Positions 52,398 to 61,158 of a DNA stretch of 64,000 bases are shown piece by piece (the first letter of the stretch is position 1; each line of letters opens with the position of its first letter). The notes beneath the pieces are model-generated. The model was not told where the DNA came from. It ran no database searches and saw only the letters and a program-made list of their open reading frames with translations. Both the position numbers and the translations under genes were made by a program. Source of the DNA: JBOCEF01 sp047610385 (GTDB lineage Bacteria > Pseudomonadota > Alphaproteobacteria > Rhodobacterales > Rhodobacteraceae); assembly GCA_047610385.1 (NCBI GenBank), contig JBLGAC010000018.1, forward strand, positions 5,268 through 69,267. Reading direction: 5' to 3'.

Positions 52398-52900
52398 TTA
52401 CCGCGCGGCGGCATCTTGCGCCAGTGCGCGCAACACCGCGCACAACACCGCGTGCGATCTGGCGCGCAACACCGCGTGCGATCTGGCGGGCGATCTGGCA
52501 TGTGGTGCTGCGCGCAGCACCAACATCGCGAACAAGGCATGCTCCGCCCCGCCGCCGATGGTCCAGCCGACATTGGTGATGTCAACGCCGCCCCCAGCCG
52601 CGATGATCAGCGTCGGTGCCAAGGCATAGCCAAGCCGCCCGCGGATGTGCGCGGTCCAATCGACCGTGAAGGCGGTGTAATCGTTGGCCCCGGACGTGTC
52701 TTTCTTGCGATGGATGTCGCCAAGGCCAAAATCGCCCTCAGCGCTGATGATGAGCGTGCCCATCTGGTGGTTGTCGCCCGCCAGCTCGCCGCCATTGAGC
52801 CCGTCGATGCTGCGATTGCCCGGACACGGCGCCATCGCCGCTGGTTTCGCCGACCCACTGCCCGTCAAACTGGGTCGTCCGGGTCGGCAGGCAGCGGTGC
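52398..52900 (-). pseudogene. Decayed outer-membrane beta-barrel (Omp25/31-like) gene
   Basis: The minus frame reads protein-like barrel strands: GGELAGDNHQMGTLIISAEG, ANDYTAFTVDWTAHIRGRLG, YALAPTLIIAAGGGVDITN and GWTIGGGAEHALF. These match the second half of small OmpW/Omp25-type barrels. Upstream, FDGQWVGETSGDG sits in a different frame, and no signal peptide remains. After LVLRA the frame runs into 24-bp repeats and loses the expected final strand and terminal Phe. So it is 5'-truncated, frameshifted and 3'-degenerate. It lies directly behind the FadL-like gene. Confidence 0.65.
52425..52500. repeat. 24-bp tandem repeats at the end of the decayed barrel gene
   Basis: The word CAACACCGCGTGCGATCTGG occurs at 52443-52462 and 52467-52486, 24 bp apart. 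Partial units lie on both sides (CAACACCGCG at 52431, GCGATCTGG at 52490). The period keeps frame in the minus strand (eight residues per unit). Confidence 0.75.
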
Positions 52901-52901
52901 C

Positions 52902-54062
52902 TCAGAACGAGAGCTTGAGCCGCACTGCCGCGCCATAGACCGGCCCTGCTTCGGACCGATAGCTCCAGGATGCGCCGCGCACGGCATCGAAACCGCTTGC
53001 CGACCCTTCCATCCGCCAGCCAAGGGCGGTGGTCAGCTCCAGGTCCACATTGGGGCCAAAGCTGCGCCCGACCCGTGCGCCGATGGTCCACAGATCGGCG
53101 ATGCCGCCGCTCACGCCCTGATCCCAGCGCAGTGATCCGGCGACGCGCCAGTTTTCGGTCACGGCGTGCTCAAGCTCCGCCTTCAGGGTCACGGCGTCGG
53201 TGAACCCGGTGGGGAACGACGCGTCGACGGTTCCCTGGCCTGTCGAGACGCCGCTGACCCTCAGGCCGTCAAACGCGCTCCATTCCGTCCATTGCGCGTC
53301 GATGGCACCGTGCCAGCCGGGGGCGAGGTCACGCTCCACCCGCAGCGCGATTGTCTGGGGCATTTCGATGTCGGCCTGCAGGTCGGCACCAGTGGGCTGG
53401 CCTTGCAGCCACTGTTTCCCGCTGACCGCAAAGCCCATCGGCGCGGTATAAAGCGCAGAGATCCGCAGCCCGTCGACGGGATCTTCCCACGAAAATCCGG
53501 CGCGCCAGCCTAGGCCCACCTCACGCGATTTGAAGTGAAAGCTCAGATGCGCGGGAAAGCCGATCTGGTGAAACACCTCCAACCCCCCGGCGCGCAGGCC
53601 GCCGATCACCCGCAATTGCGCTGATCCGCCCATGTCAAAACGCCATGAACACGCCGCGTCCAGCGACAGCGATTCCAGCCGGGATTCCGCGAATTCATTG
53701 GCCGCCGCCCATTTGGGATCGCGCCGTTCCCACCGTGCCCAAGGCTGGTGCAGCTTCAGCATGCAATCGCCATTGCCGCCCGCGCGTCCCTTGACGGCGA
53801 GGGATCCGGACTTGCCGCTGGGATCCGCACCGCTGGTCGAGGCGCCGTTCCAGCCATAGCCGTTGCGCGCGCCGGTGCGCCCGTTGGTCGGCTGACGGAC
53901 AAAACCCGACAGCTCCGCCACGAAGGCATGATCGTCATGCAGCAAGGCCAGCGGGTCGAGGTCTTCTTGCGAGATGCCGCCCGCAATGGCCGGTGTGTTG
54001 GCCGAGACTGACGCGATAATGACGGCGAAAAGGGCGGTGGTTCTGCAAATTGCACGCAACAT
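52902..54062 (-). CDS. FadL/OmpP1-like outer-membrane transport protein
   Basis: The 386-residue protein starts at ATG 54062 behind AGGAGAG and has a signal peptide (MLRAICRTTALFAVIIAS, cut near AIAG). The remainder is a beta-barrel with alternating strands, ending in a C-terminal phenylalanine (RLKLSF). GLRISALYTAPMGFAVSGK, ITIGARVGRSFG-like strands and the overall plan resemble FadL-type channels for hydrophobic compounds. Identity with the family is moderate. An AT-rich upstream region probably carries its promoter. Confidence 0.72.
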   Translation of the reverse strand: MLRAICRTTALFAVIIASVSANTPAIAGGISQEDLDPLALLHDDHAFVAELSGFVRQPTNGRTGARNGYGWNGASTSGADPSGKSGSLAVKGRAGGNGDCMLKLHQPWARWERRDPKWAAANEFAESRLESLSLDAACSWRFDMGGSAQLRVIGGLRAGGLEVFHQIGFPAHLSFHFKSREVGLGWRAGFSWEDPVDGLRISALYTAPMGFAVSGKQWLQGQPTGADLQADIEMPQTIALRVERDLAPGWHGAIDAQWTEWSAFDGLRVSGVSTGQGTVDASFPTGFTDAVTLKAELEHAVTENWRVAGSLRWDQGVSGGIADLWTIGARVGRSFGPNVDLELTTALGWRMEGSASGFDAVRGASWSYRSEAGPVYGAAVRLKLSF

Positions 54063-54401
54063 GGGTCTCTCCTGACGTTCGGCCCGCATGGGGTCGATCG
54101 GGCGCTGGTCCCCTCAATCGCAAGGGGGGGCGACGCCGAGTTCAACTGGGCGGCCTTGCAGCCGCGACCCGCCATTGATGTATTCCCTAATAAATTATTA
54201 ATACTAGTTTCAAAGTTAATTAGAATTTGACGTGCTTAAGAGCATCTATGTGCAGTCTGCGGTTCGGCCACATGTGGTTAAGGCCACATCCAGCGATATC
54301 CCACAGGTTGTATTTGAAGATGCTGCGGCCCGTCTGGCATAAAAATGCGCAAACGTGTCGCCGCGTGCCTGCCCGCGCCGAATCGAGCTGGCAGGGCGTG
54401 G
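54063..54401. other. 339-bp intergenic region with AT-rich core
   Basis: The part 54180-54250 is strongly AT-rich (TAATAAATTATTAATACTAG at 54188-54207), in contrast to the rest of the window. It lies 120-190 nt upstream of the FadL-like start and probably contains its promoter or a silencing-protein site. No coding sequence is seen. Confidence 0.45.
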
Positions 54402-55088
54402 CTATTCAGGCCGATCCGGCCCGGTCAGATCGGCAAGCGCGTGGGCAAACGTTTCCAACCCGGCGGTGCCCTTGGGGGTCAGGGCGTAGATGCCGCGCGC
54501 CACCCGCTCAAACCAGCCGTAATGGTCGGCGCGCATCAGCGGCGCGGCGCGCGCGGTGCCGGTCGCCTTGGCGACGTTGGCGGCCTTGCAGGCGCCATGG
54601 GCCGCCAGATGCGCGGCGCAGCGCAGCGCGTCTTGGCGATAGGCGGTCATACGCAGTTCCCCGGTGGTGCCGCCCACATTGGGGTCCCCGACCCGCCGCG
54701 CGAATTCACGCAGCAGCTGCCCGGCCTTGGGGGCGCTTTGGCGCGGCGCATAGGGGCCGGGGTCCAGATGCGCCTCTACGCCCGCCGGGCCGACCGCCAG
54801 CAGCCCCAGTCCCAGACGGCGGCACAGGCGGATGATGTCGCGGTAGCGCAGCTTCCAGCCCCGCGCCCCCGAAACCGGAATCGCCAGATAGACCTGCGCG
54901 AACACCGCCTGCCGCGCGATCCCTTGCATGACCAGCGCCAATGAGAAGGTCAGCTTCAGCTCCACAATCACGGGTGGCTCATCGCCGCGCAGTGCCATCA
55001 GATCGCAGTCGCCGATTTCTGCCTTCACCTCATAGCCCTGGGCTTCGAGATAGGCTTTCACGGGGGCATAAAGATCGGATTCGCGCAT
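54402..55088 (-). CDS. DUF2161-family protein (putative PD-(D/E)XK phosphodiesterase)
   Basis: The 228-residue protein starts at ATG 55088 (MRESDLYAPVKAYLEAQGY). The N-terminal half has a nuclease-like core, EIGDCDLMALRGDEPPVIVELKL; the D...ExK pattern suggests a PD-(D/E)XK fold, which is why such proteins are annotated as phosphodiesterases. The C-terminal half has a winged-helix-like region ending WFERVARGIYALTPKG. No partner genes indicate a restriction or defence system. The substrate is unknown. Confidence 0.8.
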   Translation of the reverse strand: MRESDLYAPVKAYLEAQGYEVKAEIGDCDLMALRGDEPPVIVELKLTFSLALVMQGIARQAVFAQVYLAIPVSGARGWKLRYRDIIRLCRRLGLGLLAVGPAGVEAHLDPGPYAPRQSAPKAGQLLREFARRVGDPNVGGTTGELRMTAYRQDALRCAAHLAAHGACKAANVAKATGTARAAPLMRADHYGWFERVARGIYALTPKGTAGLETFAHALADLTGPDRPE

Positions 55089-55260
55089 GGGTCGGACGGC
55101 TTTCGCAGCGAAGGGCAGGGCCCTATCTTTGTGCAATGCCGCGGCAGTGACGGCAAGACGCGAGCATCGCGCAAAACAAGCGCCGCACATGCAAACGCCC
55201 GGCCCCCTTTCGGGAACCGGGCGTCATCTTCGCCAAGCCGAGGTCACCCCCGGCGGCAGA

Positions 55261-55797
55261 TCATTTCTGCGCGGCTTTGAGCGATTCGAGCAAGATCGCC
55301 TCGGCCTCAGCCTTGTCACCCCAGCCGATGACCTTGACCCATTTGCCCGCTTCGAGATCTTTGTAATGTTCAAAGAAATGCTTGATGCGGTCGCGGGTCT
55401 TGCTGGGAATGTCGGTCAGGTCCTGGATGTGGGCCTGGAACGGGTCGACCTTCTCCACCGGCACGGCGATCAGCTTGTCGTCCATGCCGCCATCGTCTTC
55501 CATCTTCAGCACGCCAACGGGGCGGCAGCGGATCACGACGCCGGGGGCCAGATCGAAGTCGCACAGCACCAGCACGTCGGTGGGGTCACCGTCAGCGTGC
55601 AGGGTGTTGGGCACGAAGCCATAGTTGCAGGGGTAGAACATCGGCGTGTTGACGATGCGGTCGACGAAGACGGCGCCGCTGTCCTTGTCGATCTCGTACT
55701 TCACGGGTGCGCCGCCGCCGGCGCCGCCGGTGATCTCGATCACGACGTTGATGTCGGAGGGCGGGTTCTTGCCGGCGGGGATCTTATCGAGATTCAT
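55261..55797 (-). CDS. ppa: Inorganic pyrophosphatase
   Basis: Ppa hydrolyses pyrophosphate and pulls biosynthetic reactions forward in the cytosol. The 178-residue family I enzyme shows VKYEIDKDSGAVFVDRI, the YPCNYGFVPNTL segment and the metal-binding signature DGDPTDVLVL. ATG 55797 gives the standard length. It appears monocistronic. Confidence 0.97.
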   Translation of the reverse strand: MNLDKIPAGKNPPSDINVVIEITGGAGGGAPVKYEIDKDSGAVFVDRIVNTPMFYPCNYGFVPNTLHADGDPTDVLVLCDFDLAPGVVIRCRPVGVLKMEDDGGMDDKLIAVPVEKVDPFQAHIQDLTDIPSKTRDRIKHFFEHYKDLEAGKWVKVIGWGDKAEAEAILLESLKAAQK

Positions 55798-55902
55798 GAA
55801 GGGTCTCCTGGCCAAAGGGGGCCGCGGCGGGCGGCGATATATGTTGGCGGTCGGGTAGCATGATGCCGTCAGGCGGAAAAGACCTTGCCCCCGCGGCATG
55901 AT

Positions 55903-56030
55903 CGCGCCACCCAGCCTGCCATGACGCGGACGCGCCACCCAGCCCGCTATGGCGCGGTCGCGCCGGTCAGCCCGCCATGGCGCGGTCGCGCCGGTCAGCC
56001 CGCCAAAGCGCGGGCGCGCCGCTCAGCCCT
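55903..56030. repeat. 28-bp tandem repeats (about 4.5 units)
   Basis: Units begin at 55903, 55931, 55959, 55987 and 56015 with the form CGCGCC(A/G)(C/G)(C/T)CAG followed by CC(C/T)GC. Units 3 and 4 differ mainly in their last third. The EamA gene's stop codon (55995) lies inside unit 4, so the array both encodes and follows the protein's C-terminus. Confidence 0.8.
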
Positions 56031-56927
56031 GATGTTCAGCAGGTTGGCGGCCAGCACGACCGCGCCGCCCGCGAACACCGCGATCTCCAACGGCTCACCA
56101 TAAACCATCACGCCGACAACCGCGATCAGCGGCAGGCGCAGGAACTCCATCGGCGCAACCACGGTGGCCGGCGCGCAGCCAAGCGCGGAGGTCAGGCAGA
56201 AATGCGCCGTCAGCCCCGCCAGCGCCACCACAACGATCAAAGGCACGCTGCTGAGGTCGGGCAAAGTGATGCCGCTGTAGAAATATGTCGCAACAATGCC
56301 GAACACGCTTTGGGTGACGGTCATCATTAACAGAATCGAGGCGGTGCTTTCCGTGCGGCTCAGCATCTTGGTGGTCATGACGTTGAACGCAAAAGCGATG
56401 GCGCACAGCGCGGCGGCGGCGTGCTCCAGCCCCAAAGGTGCGGTGCCGGGGCGCGCCACGATCAAGATCCCGATAAAGCCGAGCGTCGCGGACAGAACCC
56501 GCGTGCGGGTGAACCGCTCCCGCAGCACCAGGGGCGCGAGGATCGCAACCCAGATCGGGCTGGTGAATTCAAAGGCGAAAAGCTGCGCCAGCGGGATGGT
56601 GGCGACGGCAAAGAACCACAGGTTCTGGCCGGTGAAATGCGCCGCGTTGCGGATCAGATGCATCGGCGTGCGCCGCACCCGGACCGTGGACAGCGAGCCG
56701 CGCGCGCCCAGAATCGCCACGATGATCGCAACCCCGATGAAGGAGCGCCACATCATCAGCTCAGGCGGGCTGATGCCAAGCCTCGCCACCTCACGCCCCG
56801 CCACGGCCATGGATGAAAAGCACAGCATCGCCCCGGACATCCACGCAGCAGCGCGCAAAGGCCGCCCGTCAAGCTGCCATGCCGTGGCAGCGGCGTCCGC
56901 ATCCGCGTCAGAAAGCCTGTCGGTCAT
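55995..56927 (-). CDS. EamA-family (DMT) transporter
   Basis: The 310-residue protein has ten predicted membrane helices in two EamA halves. The first reads AAAWMSGAMLCFSSMAVAG and FVAVATIPLAQLFAFEFTSP-like segments; the second reads VVVALAGLTAHFCLTSALG and PLIAVVGVMVYGEPLE. Such proteins export metabolites or act as solute permeases. ATG 56927 lacks a clear ribosome site; a longer frame to 57176 exists but is not protein-like. The C-terminal tail (ERRARALAG) is encoded by the 28-bp repeat array. Confidence 0.85.
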   Translation of the reverse strand: MTDRLSDADADAAATAWQLDGRPLRAAAWMSGAMLCFSSMAVAGREVARLGISPPELMMWRSFIGVAIIVAILGARGSLSTVRVRRTPMHLIRNAAHFTGQNLWFFAVATIPLAQLFAFEFTSPIWVAILAPLVLRERFTRTRVLSATLGFIGILIVARPGTAPLGLEHAAAALCAIAFAFNVMTTKMLSRTESTASILLMMTVTQSVFGIVATYFYSGITLPDLSSVPLIVVVALAGLTAHFCLTSALGCAPATVVAPMEFLRLPLIAVVGVMVYGEPLEIAVFAGGAVVLAANLLNIRAERRARALAG

Positions 56928-57074
56928 TGTGCGGGCCGCGGTGTGGGGTGGGTGGCATGGGGCATGGAGATGGCTCCGAAAGGAGGGCGGCAGGCAGTCG
57001 CGCAGCATTTGCCTGCCGCGGCCCGATTGCAAGCGTGAGAGGTGGTCATTCCGCAGGGTGCCGCCCTTAAATGC

Positions 57075-57099
57075 GGGGGAGGGCCTGACGCCCTCCCCC
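57075..57099 (-). terminator. GC-rich hairpin after puuB
   Basis: GGGGGAGGGC and GCCCTCCCCC pair perfectly over 10 bp with a 5-nt loop, about 160 nt past the puuB stop and followed on the minus strand by GCATTTAAGG. It probably ends the puuAB transcript. The rest of 56928-57257 is GC-rich with no gene. Confidence 0.45.
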
Positions 57100-57257
57100 T
57101 GCGCCCCCCTCCGCGTGGGGACGGTGTGGGGGCCGCAGGTCGCGCGGTGATGGATGCGGGGGGTGGGCCCGGCCACACGCGCTGCGGCGAGTGGGGTGCA
57201 GGGCGGGCCAGATGCGGGCCTGAAGGGACCGCGATGGGCTGAACCTGCACCGCCCGT

Positions 57258-58550
57258 TCACAAGGCGTCGCGCAATCGTGCCAGCAGCATCGCCGCCACC
57301 AGCGTTGGTTTGCGCATCGCCGCGCCGCCGGGAAAGGTCGGTGTCGGCAGATCCGCCATGGCGTCAAAGCCGGTGCGGTCGACTTTGATTGCCTGGGCCA
57401 GCAGGCGCCCGGCCATGGTTGCCAGCGCCACCCCCGACCCCGAATAGCCCGATGCGTTCAGCACCCCCGGCGCGATTTCTTCGAACATCGGCAGGCGCGA
57501 CATGGTGATCGCCAGCGTGCCGCCCCAGCCATGGGTGATCTTCACGCCGCGCAGCTGGGGGAACACCGCCTCCATCCGCGGGCGCACAAAGGCGGGGATG
57601 TCAGCGGGGAACGCGTCGCCATAGCTTTCGCCGCCCCCGAACAGCAGCCGGTTGTCCTGGGACAGCCGGAAATAGTTCACCACGAACCGGCTGTCCGCCA
57701 CTGCCACGCCGCCGGGGATCAGCGCACGGGCGTCGGCGGCGCGCAGCGGTTCGGTTGCCACGATGTAATTGTTGATCGGCATCACCCGGGCGGAGACCTT
57801 GGGCGCCAGCCCGCCCAGATAGCCGTTGCAGCCAAGGATCACCTGATCGGCGTGGATCTCGCCGTTCTCGGTGCGCACCAGCCCCGGAGCGACCTCAATC
57901 GCGCGTGACATTTCATGCATCCGCGCGCCCGCGCGCATCGCCGCGTGCCCCAGCCCGCGGGCGAAGTTCAGCGGGTGCAGATGGGCGGCTGACCGATCCA
58001 GCGTGCCCCCCGAATAGCCACGCGCGTTCAGATGCTTGTGCATCTGTTCGGGCGCGACATAGTCGATGTCGTGATGGCCGTAGACCAGCGCCATATGCTC
58101 AGCCAGTGCCTCGGAGGCATCGTCATAGCGTTTGCGGTGATTGACGTGCAGCACGCCTGAGCGCAGCCCGCAATGGATGCCGTGGCGCATGATCAGACGG
58201 CGCACCAGCTTGGCCGCGTCGCGCCCGATTTCCCACGCTGCGCGGGCGCGCTCAAGGCCCACCATCCGCTCCAGCTCAAACTGGTCGCGGCGCTGGCCGA
58301 CGCCGACCTGCCCGCCATTGCGGCCTGACGCGCCCCAGCCGATGCGCTGCGCCTCAATCAGCACCACCGACGCGCCCTGCTCAGCCAGATGCAGCGCTGA
58401 GGACAGCCCCGTGAAGCCCCCCCCGACGATGGCCACGTCGGCGCGCACTGGTCCCGACAGCGGGGTCAGCTCCGGGAACGGGTTCGCGGTGTCGGCATAC
58501 CAGCTCGGCGCATGGACGCCGGGGCGGTCATTGCGGTCGAGAAGGTTCAT
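57258..58550 (-). CDS. puuB: FAD-dependent oxidase, probable gamma-glutamylputrescine oxidase
   Basis: The 430-residue DAO-family flavoenzyme opens with HAPSWYADTANPFPELTPL, a PuuB-like leader. The FAD motif VAIVGGGFTGLSSALHLAEQ (about 39-58) and SGRNGGQVGVGQRRDQ follow. The C-terminal FAD region includes GYSGSGVALATMAGRLLAQA. PuuB oxidises gamma-glutamylputrescine to its aldehyde in putrescine catabolism. The start lies 3 nt after the stop of the puuA-like gene, so the two form an operon. Confidence 0.85.
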   Translation of the reverse strand: MNLLDRNDRPGVHAPSWYADTANPFPELTPLSGPVRADVAIVGGGFTGLSSALHLAEQGASVVLIEAQRIGWGASGRNGGQVGVGQRRDQFELERMVGLERARAAWEIGRDAAKLVRRLIMRHGIHCGLRSGVLHVNHRKRYDDASEALAEHMALVYGHHDIDYVAPEQMHKHLNARGYSGGTLDRSAAHLHPLNFARGLGHAAMRAGARMHEMSRAIEVAPGLVRTENGEIHADQVILGCNGYLGGLAPKVSARVMPINNYIVATEPLRAADARALIPGGVAVADSRFVVNYFRLSQDNRLLFGGGESYGDAFPADIPAFVRPRMEAVFPQLRGVKITHGWGGTLAITMSRLPMFEEIAPGVLNASGYSGSGVALATMAGRLLAQAIKVDRTGFDAMADLPTPTFPGGAAMRKPTLVAAMLLARLRDAL

Positions 58551-58553
58551 GCC

Positions 58554-59948
58554 TCAGACGTTCAGCAAAAGGTGCTGACGCTCCCACGGGCTGATGACAG
58601 TCATGAATTCCTCGTGCTCATAACGCTTCAGCGCGCAGTAGAGCTTGACGAATTCCTCGCCCAGCATCTCACCAACTTTCTCGCTGCTTTCCAGCAGGTC
58701 GATGGCTTCGAGCAGCGAATGGGGCAGATCGCGTTCGTTGCCATACGCGCCCCCAGTGACCGGCGGGCGCGGCACATCGCCGTCGCGCATGCCGATGAAG
58801 CCCGCCGCCAGCGATGCCGCGATCGACAGATACGGGTTGGCATCAGCGCCGGTGGTGCGGTTTTCAACCCGGCGCGCGCCTTCGTCAGCGCGCGGGGCGC
58901 GCAGGCCGACCGAGCGGTTGTCATAGCCCCAATCCAGGTTCACTGGCGCGGACATGAATTTCACCATGCGCCGGTACGAATTCACATAAGGCGCAGACAG
59001 CGCGCAGCAGGCGGGCAGATGTTTTTGCTGCCCACCGATGAAATGTTCAAAATACGGGCTGGGCGATCCGTCGGGGTTGGTGAACACGTTGGCGCCGGTG
59101 GTGGTATCGATCACTGACTGGTGGATGTGCATCGCCGATCCGGGCTGCCCGGCCATCGGTTTGGCCATGAACGTGGCGTAGCAGCCGCAGCGCAGGGCGG
59201 CTTCGCGGATCAGGCGCTTGAACAGGAACACCTGGTCGGCCAGCTGCATGGCATCGCCGTGGCGCATGTTGATTTCCAACTGCGCGGCACCGGCTTCCTG
59301 GATGATCGTGTCGATCTCCAGCCCTTGGGCTTCGGCATAGTCGTAGATATGTTCCAGCACGGAATCATATTCATCGACGGCCGACAACGAAAACGCCTGG
59401 CTGCCCATCGACTGGCGGCCTGACCGGCCCACCGGCGGCTCCAGGGGGTAATCGGGGTCGGTGTTCGGCTTGGTGAGGTAGAATTCCATCTCCGGGGCGA
59501 TCACCGGCTTCCAGCCGCGCGATTCGTAGGCGCGCAGCACGCGGCGCAGCACCTCACGCGGGGCAAACGGGATTGGCACGCCATCCTGATCGGTCACGTC
59601 ATGGATGATCTGCAACGACGCCTCGCCCGCCCACGGCACCGCGCGGGCGGTGGAGATGTCGGGCACAAGGATAATGTCGCCGTCGGAATACAATTCAGGA
59701 TGGTCCACATCGGCGTAGTCGCCGGTGATGGTTGCAAAATAGATCGAAGTTGGCAAACGCACGCCGGTTTCACGCAGGAATTTGGCGGTCGGCATGACTT
59801 TGCCGCGGGCGATGCCTGCGAAATCCGGGGTTACGCATTCGATTTCTTCAACCCGATGCGTCCGCGCCCAGTCGCGCAGCGCCTCCAGATCGGGGGTTTG
59901 CAGCTGGGGGGACGTGGCGAGCGAGATTTCGGGCGCGAGCTTTGACAT
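58554..59948 (-). CDS. puuA: Glutamine-synthetase-family ligase, probable gamma-glutamylputrescine synthetase
   Basis: The 464-residue protein has the GS fold: VECVTPDFAGIARGKVMPTAK near the N-terminus, the catalytic metal region EAGAAQLEINMRHGDAMQLAD and the ATP-site segment TFMAKPMAGQPGSAMHIHQS. The C-terminal NRTTGADANPYLSIAASLAAG follows. The adjacent puuB points to putrescine as acceptor rather than ammonia. It would glutamylate putrescine using ATP. True GlnA usually has different spacing around these motifs. Confidence 0.87.
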   Translation of the reverse strand: MSKLAPEISLATSPQLQTPDLEALRDWARTHRVEEIECVTPDFAGIARGKVMPTAKFLRETGVRLPTSIYFATITGDYADVDHPELYSDGDIILVPDISTARAVPWAGEASLQIIHDVTDQDGVPIPFAPREVLRRVLRAYESRGWKPVIAPEMEFYLTKPNTDPDYPLEPPVGRSGRQSMGSQAFSLSAVDEYDSVLEHIYDYAEAQGLEIDTIIQEAGAAQLEINMRHGDAMQLADQVFLFKRLIREAALRCGCYATFMAKPMAGQPGSAMHIHQSVIDTTTGANVFTNPDGSPSPYFEHFIGGQQKHLPACCALSAPYVNSYRRMVKFMSAPVNLDWGYDNRSVGLRAPRADEGARRVENRTTGADANPYLSIAASLAAGFIGMRDGDVPRPPVTGGAYGNERDLPHSLLEAIDLLESSEKVGEMLGEEFVKLYCALKRYEHEEFMTVISPWERQHLLLNV

Positions 59949-60058
59949 AGAGTCCTCATTTGAGGGAAGTCCGCATGGCCGCGCCCAATGGCGCTGGCGT
60001 CAGACCCCCCGGTGCCTATATTGCGCGTGCGGGGCAAAAATGAAAGGCGACGCAGGCA

Positions 60059-60766
60059 ATGCGCATCGGGATTCTGGAGACGGGAGAGGTCAATCCGGCG
60101 CTGGTCGGCGCCCATGGCACCTATCCCGCGATGTTCGAACGCCTTCTGGACGGGCACGGATTTGAATTTCGCACATGGTCCGTGGTGCGCGGCGAAATGC
60201 CCGACGCGCCGTCAGATGCGGATGGCTGGCTCATCACCGGCTCACGCCACGGCGTCTATGAGGACCATCCTTGGATCAAACCGCTTGAGGGGTTCATCCG
60301 CGCCGCCCGCGACGCGCAGGTTCCGATGGCGGGCATCTGCTTTGGCCATCAGATCATGGCGCAGGCGCTGGGCGGGGACGTTGCAAAAAGCGGCCGCGGC
60401 TGGGGCATCGGGCGGCATGAATACATGTCCGGCGTCTCCTCTGTCGCGATTCTGGCGTTCCATCAGGATCAGGTCCTGCGTCTGCCCGACGGGGCTGAGG
60501 TCACGCTCAGCTCAGAATTCTGCCCCTTTGCCGGGCTGCGCTATGGCGATTGGGGGCTGAGCTGGCAGGCACATCCCGAATTTTCGGCCGACTATTGCCG
60601 CGATCTGCTGGAATTGCGCTCAGGCGTGGCGTTTTCTGAGGAATTGGCCGCCCAGGCGCTGCCCCATGTGGCCGCACCCATCGACAGCCCGGCGGTCGCC
60701 GAGCAGATCGCCGCGTTCTTCAAGGCGGCCGCAAAAGCCCCCAAGGCCCGGCACGCGGCGGTCTGA
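60059..60766 (+). CDS. Class I glutamine amidotransferase
   Basis: The 235-residue stand-alone GATase domain has the nucleophile motif GICFGHQIMAQALGG (Cys near residue 95) and WQAHPEFSADY with the catalytic His. It resembles GMP-synthase-like amidotransferases. It is divergent from puuA by 110 bp. A PuuD-like role, hydrolysing gamma-glutamyl-GABA, is plausible from context, but the GICFGHQ type differs from the peptidase C26 signature of E. coli PuuD, so this is inference. Confidence 0.85.
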   Translation: MRIGILETGEVNPALVGAHGTYPAMFERLLDGHGFEFRTWSVVRGEMPDAPSDADGWLITGSRHGVYEDHPWIKPLEGFIRAARDAQVPMAGICFGHQIMAQALGGDVAKSGRGWGIGRHEYMSGVSSVAILAFHQDQVLRLPDGAEVTLSSEFCPFAGLRYGDWGLSWQAHPEFSADYCRDLLELRSGVAFSEELAAQALPHVAAPIDSPAVAEQIAAFFKAAAKAPKARHAAV

Positions 60767-60833
60767 AAATACGGGCCTCACGCGAAAAATCCCGTTGAGA
60801 CCAGCGCCCACCCGCCGTAGAAGCAGGGTCAGT

Positions 60834-60909
60834 GCCGACTTAGCTCAGATGGTAGAGCTACGGTTTTGTAAACCGTGGGTCGGGGGTTCGAGTCCCTCAG
60901 TCGGCACCA
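60834..60909 (+). tRNA. tRNA-Thr (anticodon UGU), CCA encoded
   Basis: The 76-nt gene folds into a full cloverleaf. The acceptor arms GCCGACT and AGTCGGC pair; the D arm is GCTC/GAGC; the anticodon stem ACGGT/ACCGT has loop TTTGTAA with TGT at 60867-60869; and the T-arm contains GGTTCGAGTCC. The discriminator A is followed by CCA at 60907-60909. It reads the ACA codon. Confidence 0.97.
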
Positions 60910-61158
60910 TAATTCTTATATAATCTCTTATTTGCAATAACTTGCTATTTTATATGGTGGGTGGCGCACCCTATTGGCCATCTTTTTATCGGGGCTGAAT
61001 TGAACGCGCCTAAGGTCGGTGGCGCATGCCAAGTGACCGTTTGTGTGGTCGCGTGAAGCGCATTCCGGGTCACAGACGGATCTGAGCGGCAGGCTGAAGC
61101 ACCCTTCAAGGCAGCGCGGGCATCCCTTGGGCCTGAGGGTGTTCGTTGAGCGCACCCA

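Noticed and set aside
54402..55088. DUF2161 gene as part of a defence or restriction system
   Set aside because: The nuclease-like core is suggestive, but no methyltransferase, helicase or toxin-antitoxin partner lies nearby.
55903..56030. CRISPR-like appearance of 28-bp repeats
   Set aside because: Units are directly adjacent with no unique spacers and no cas genes nearby, so this is a plain tandem repeat.
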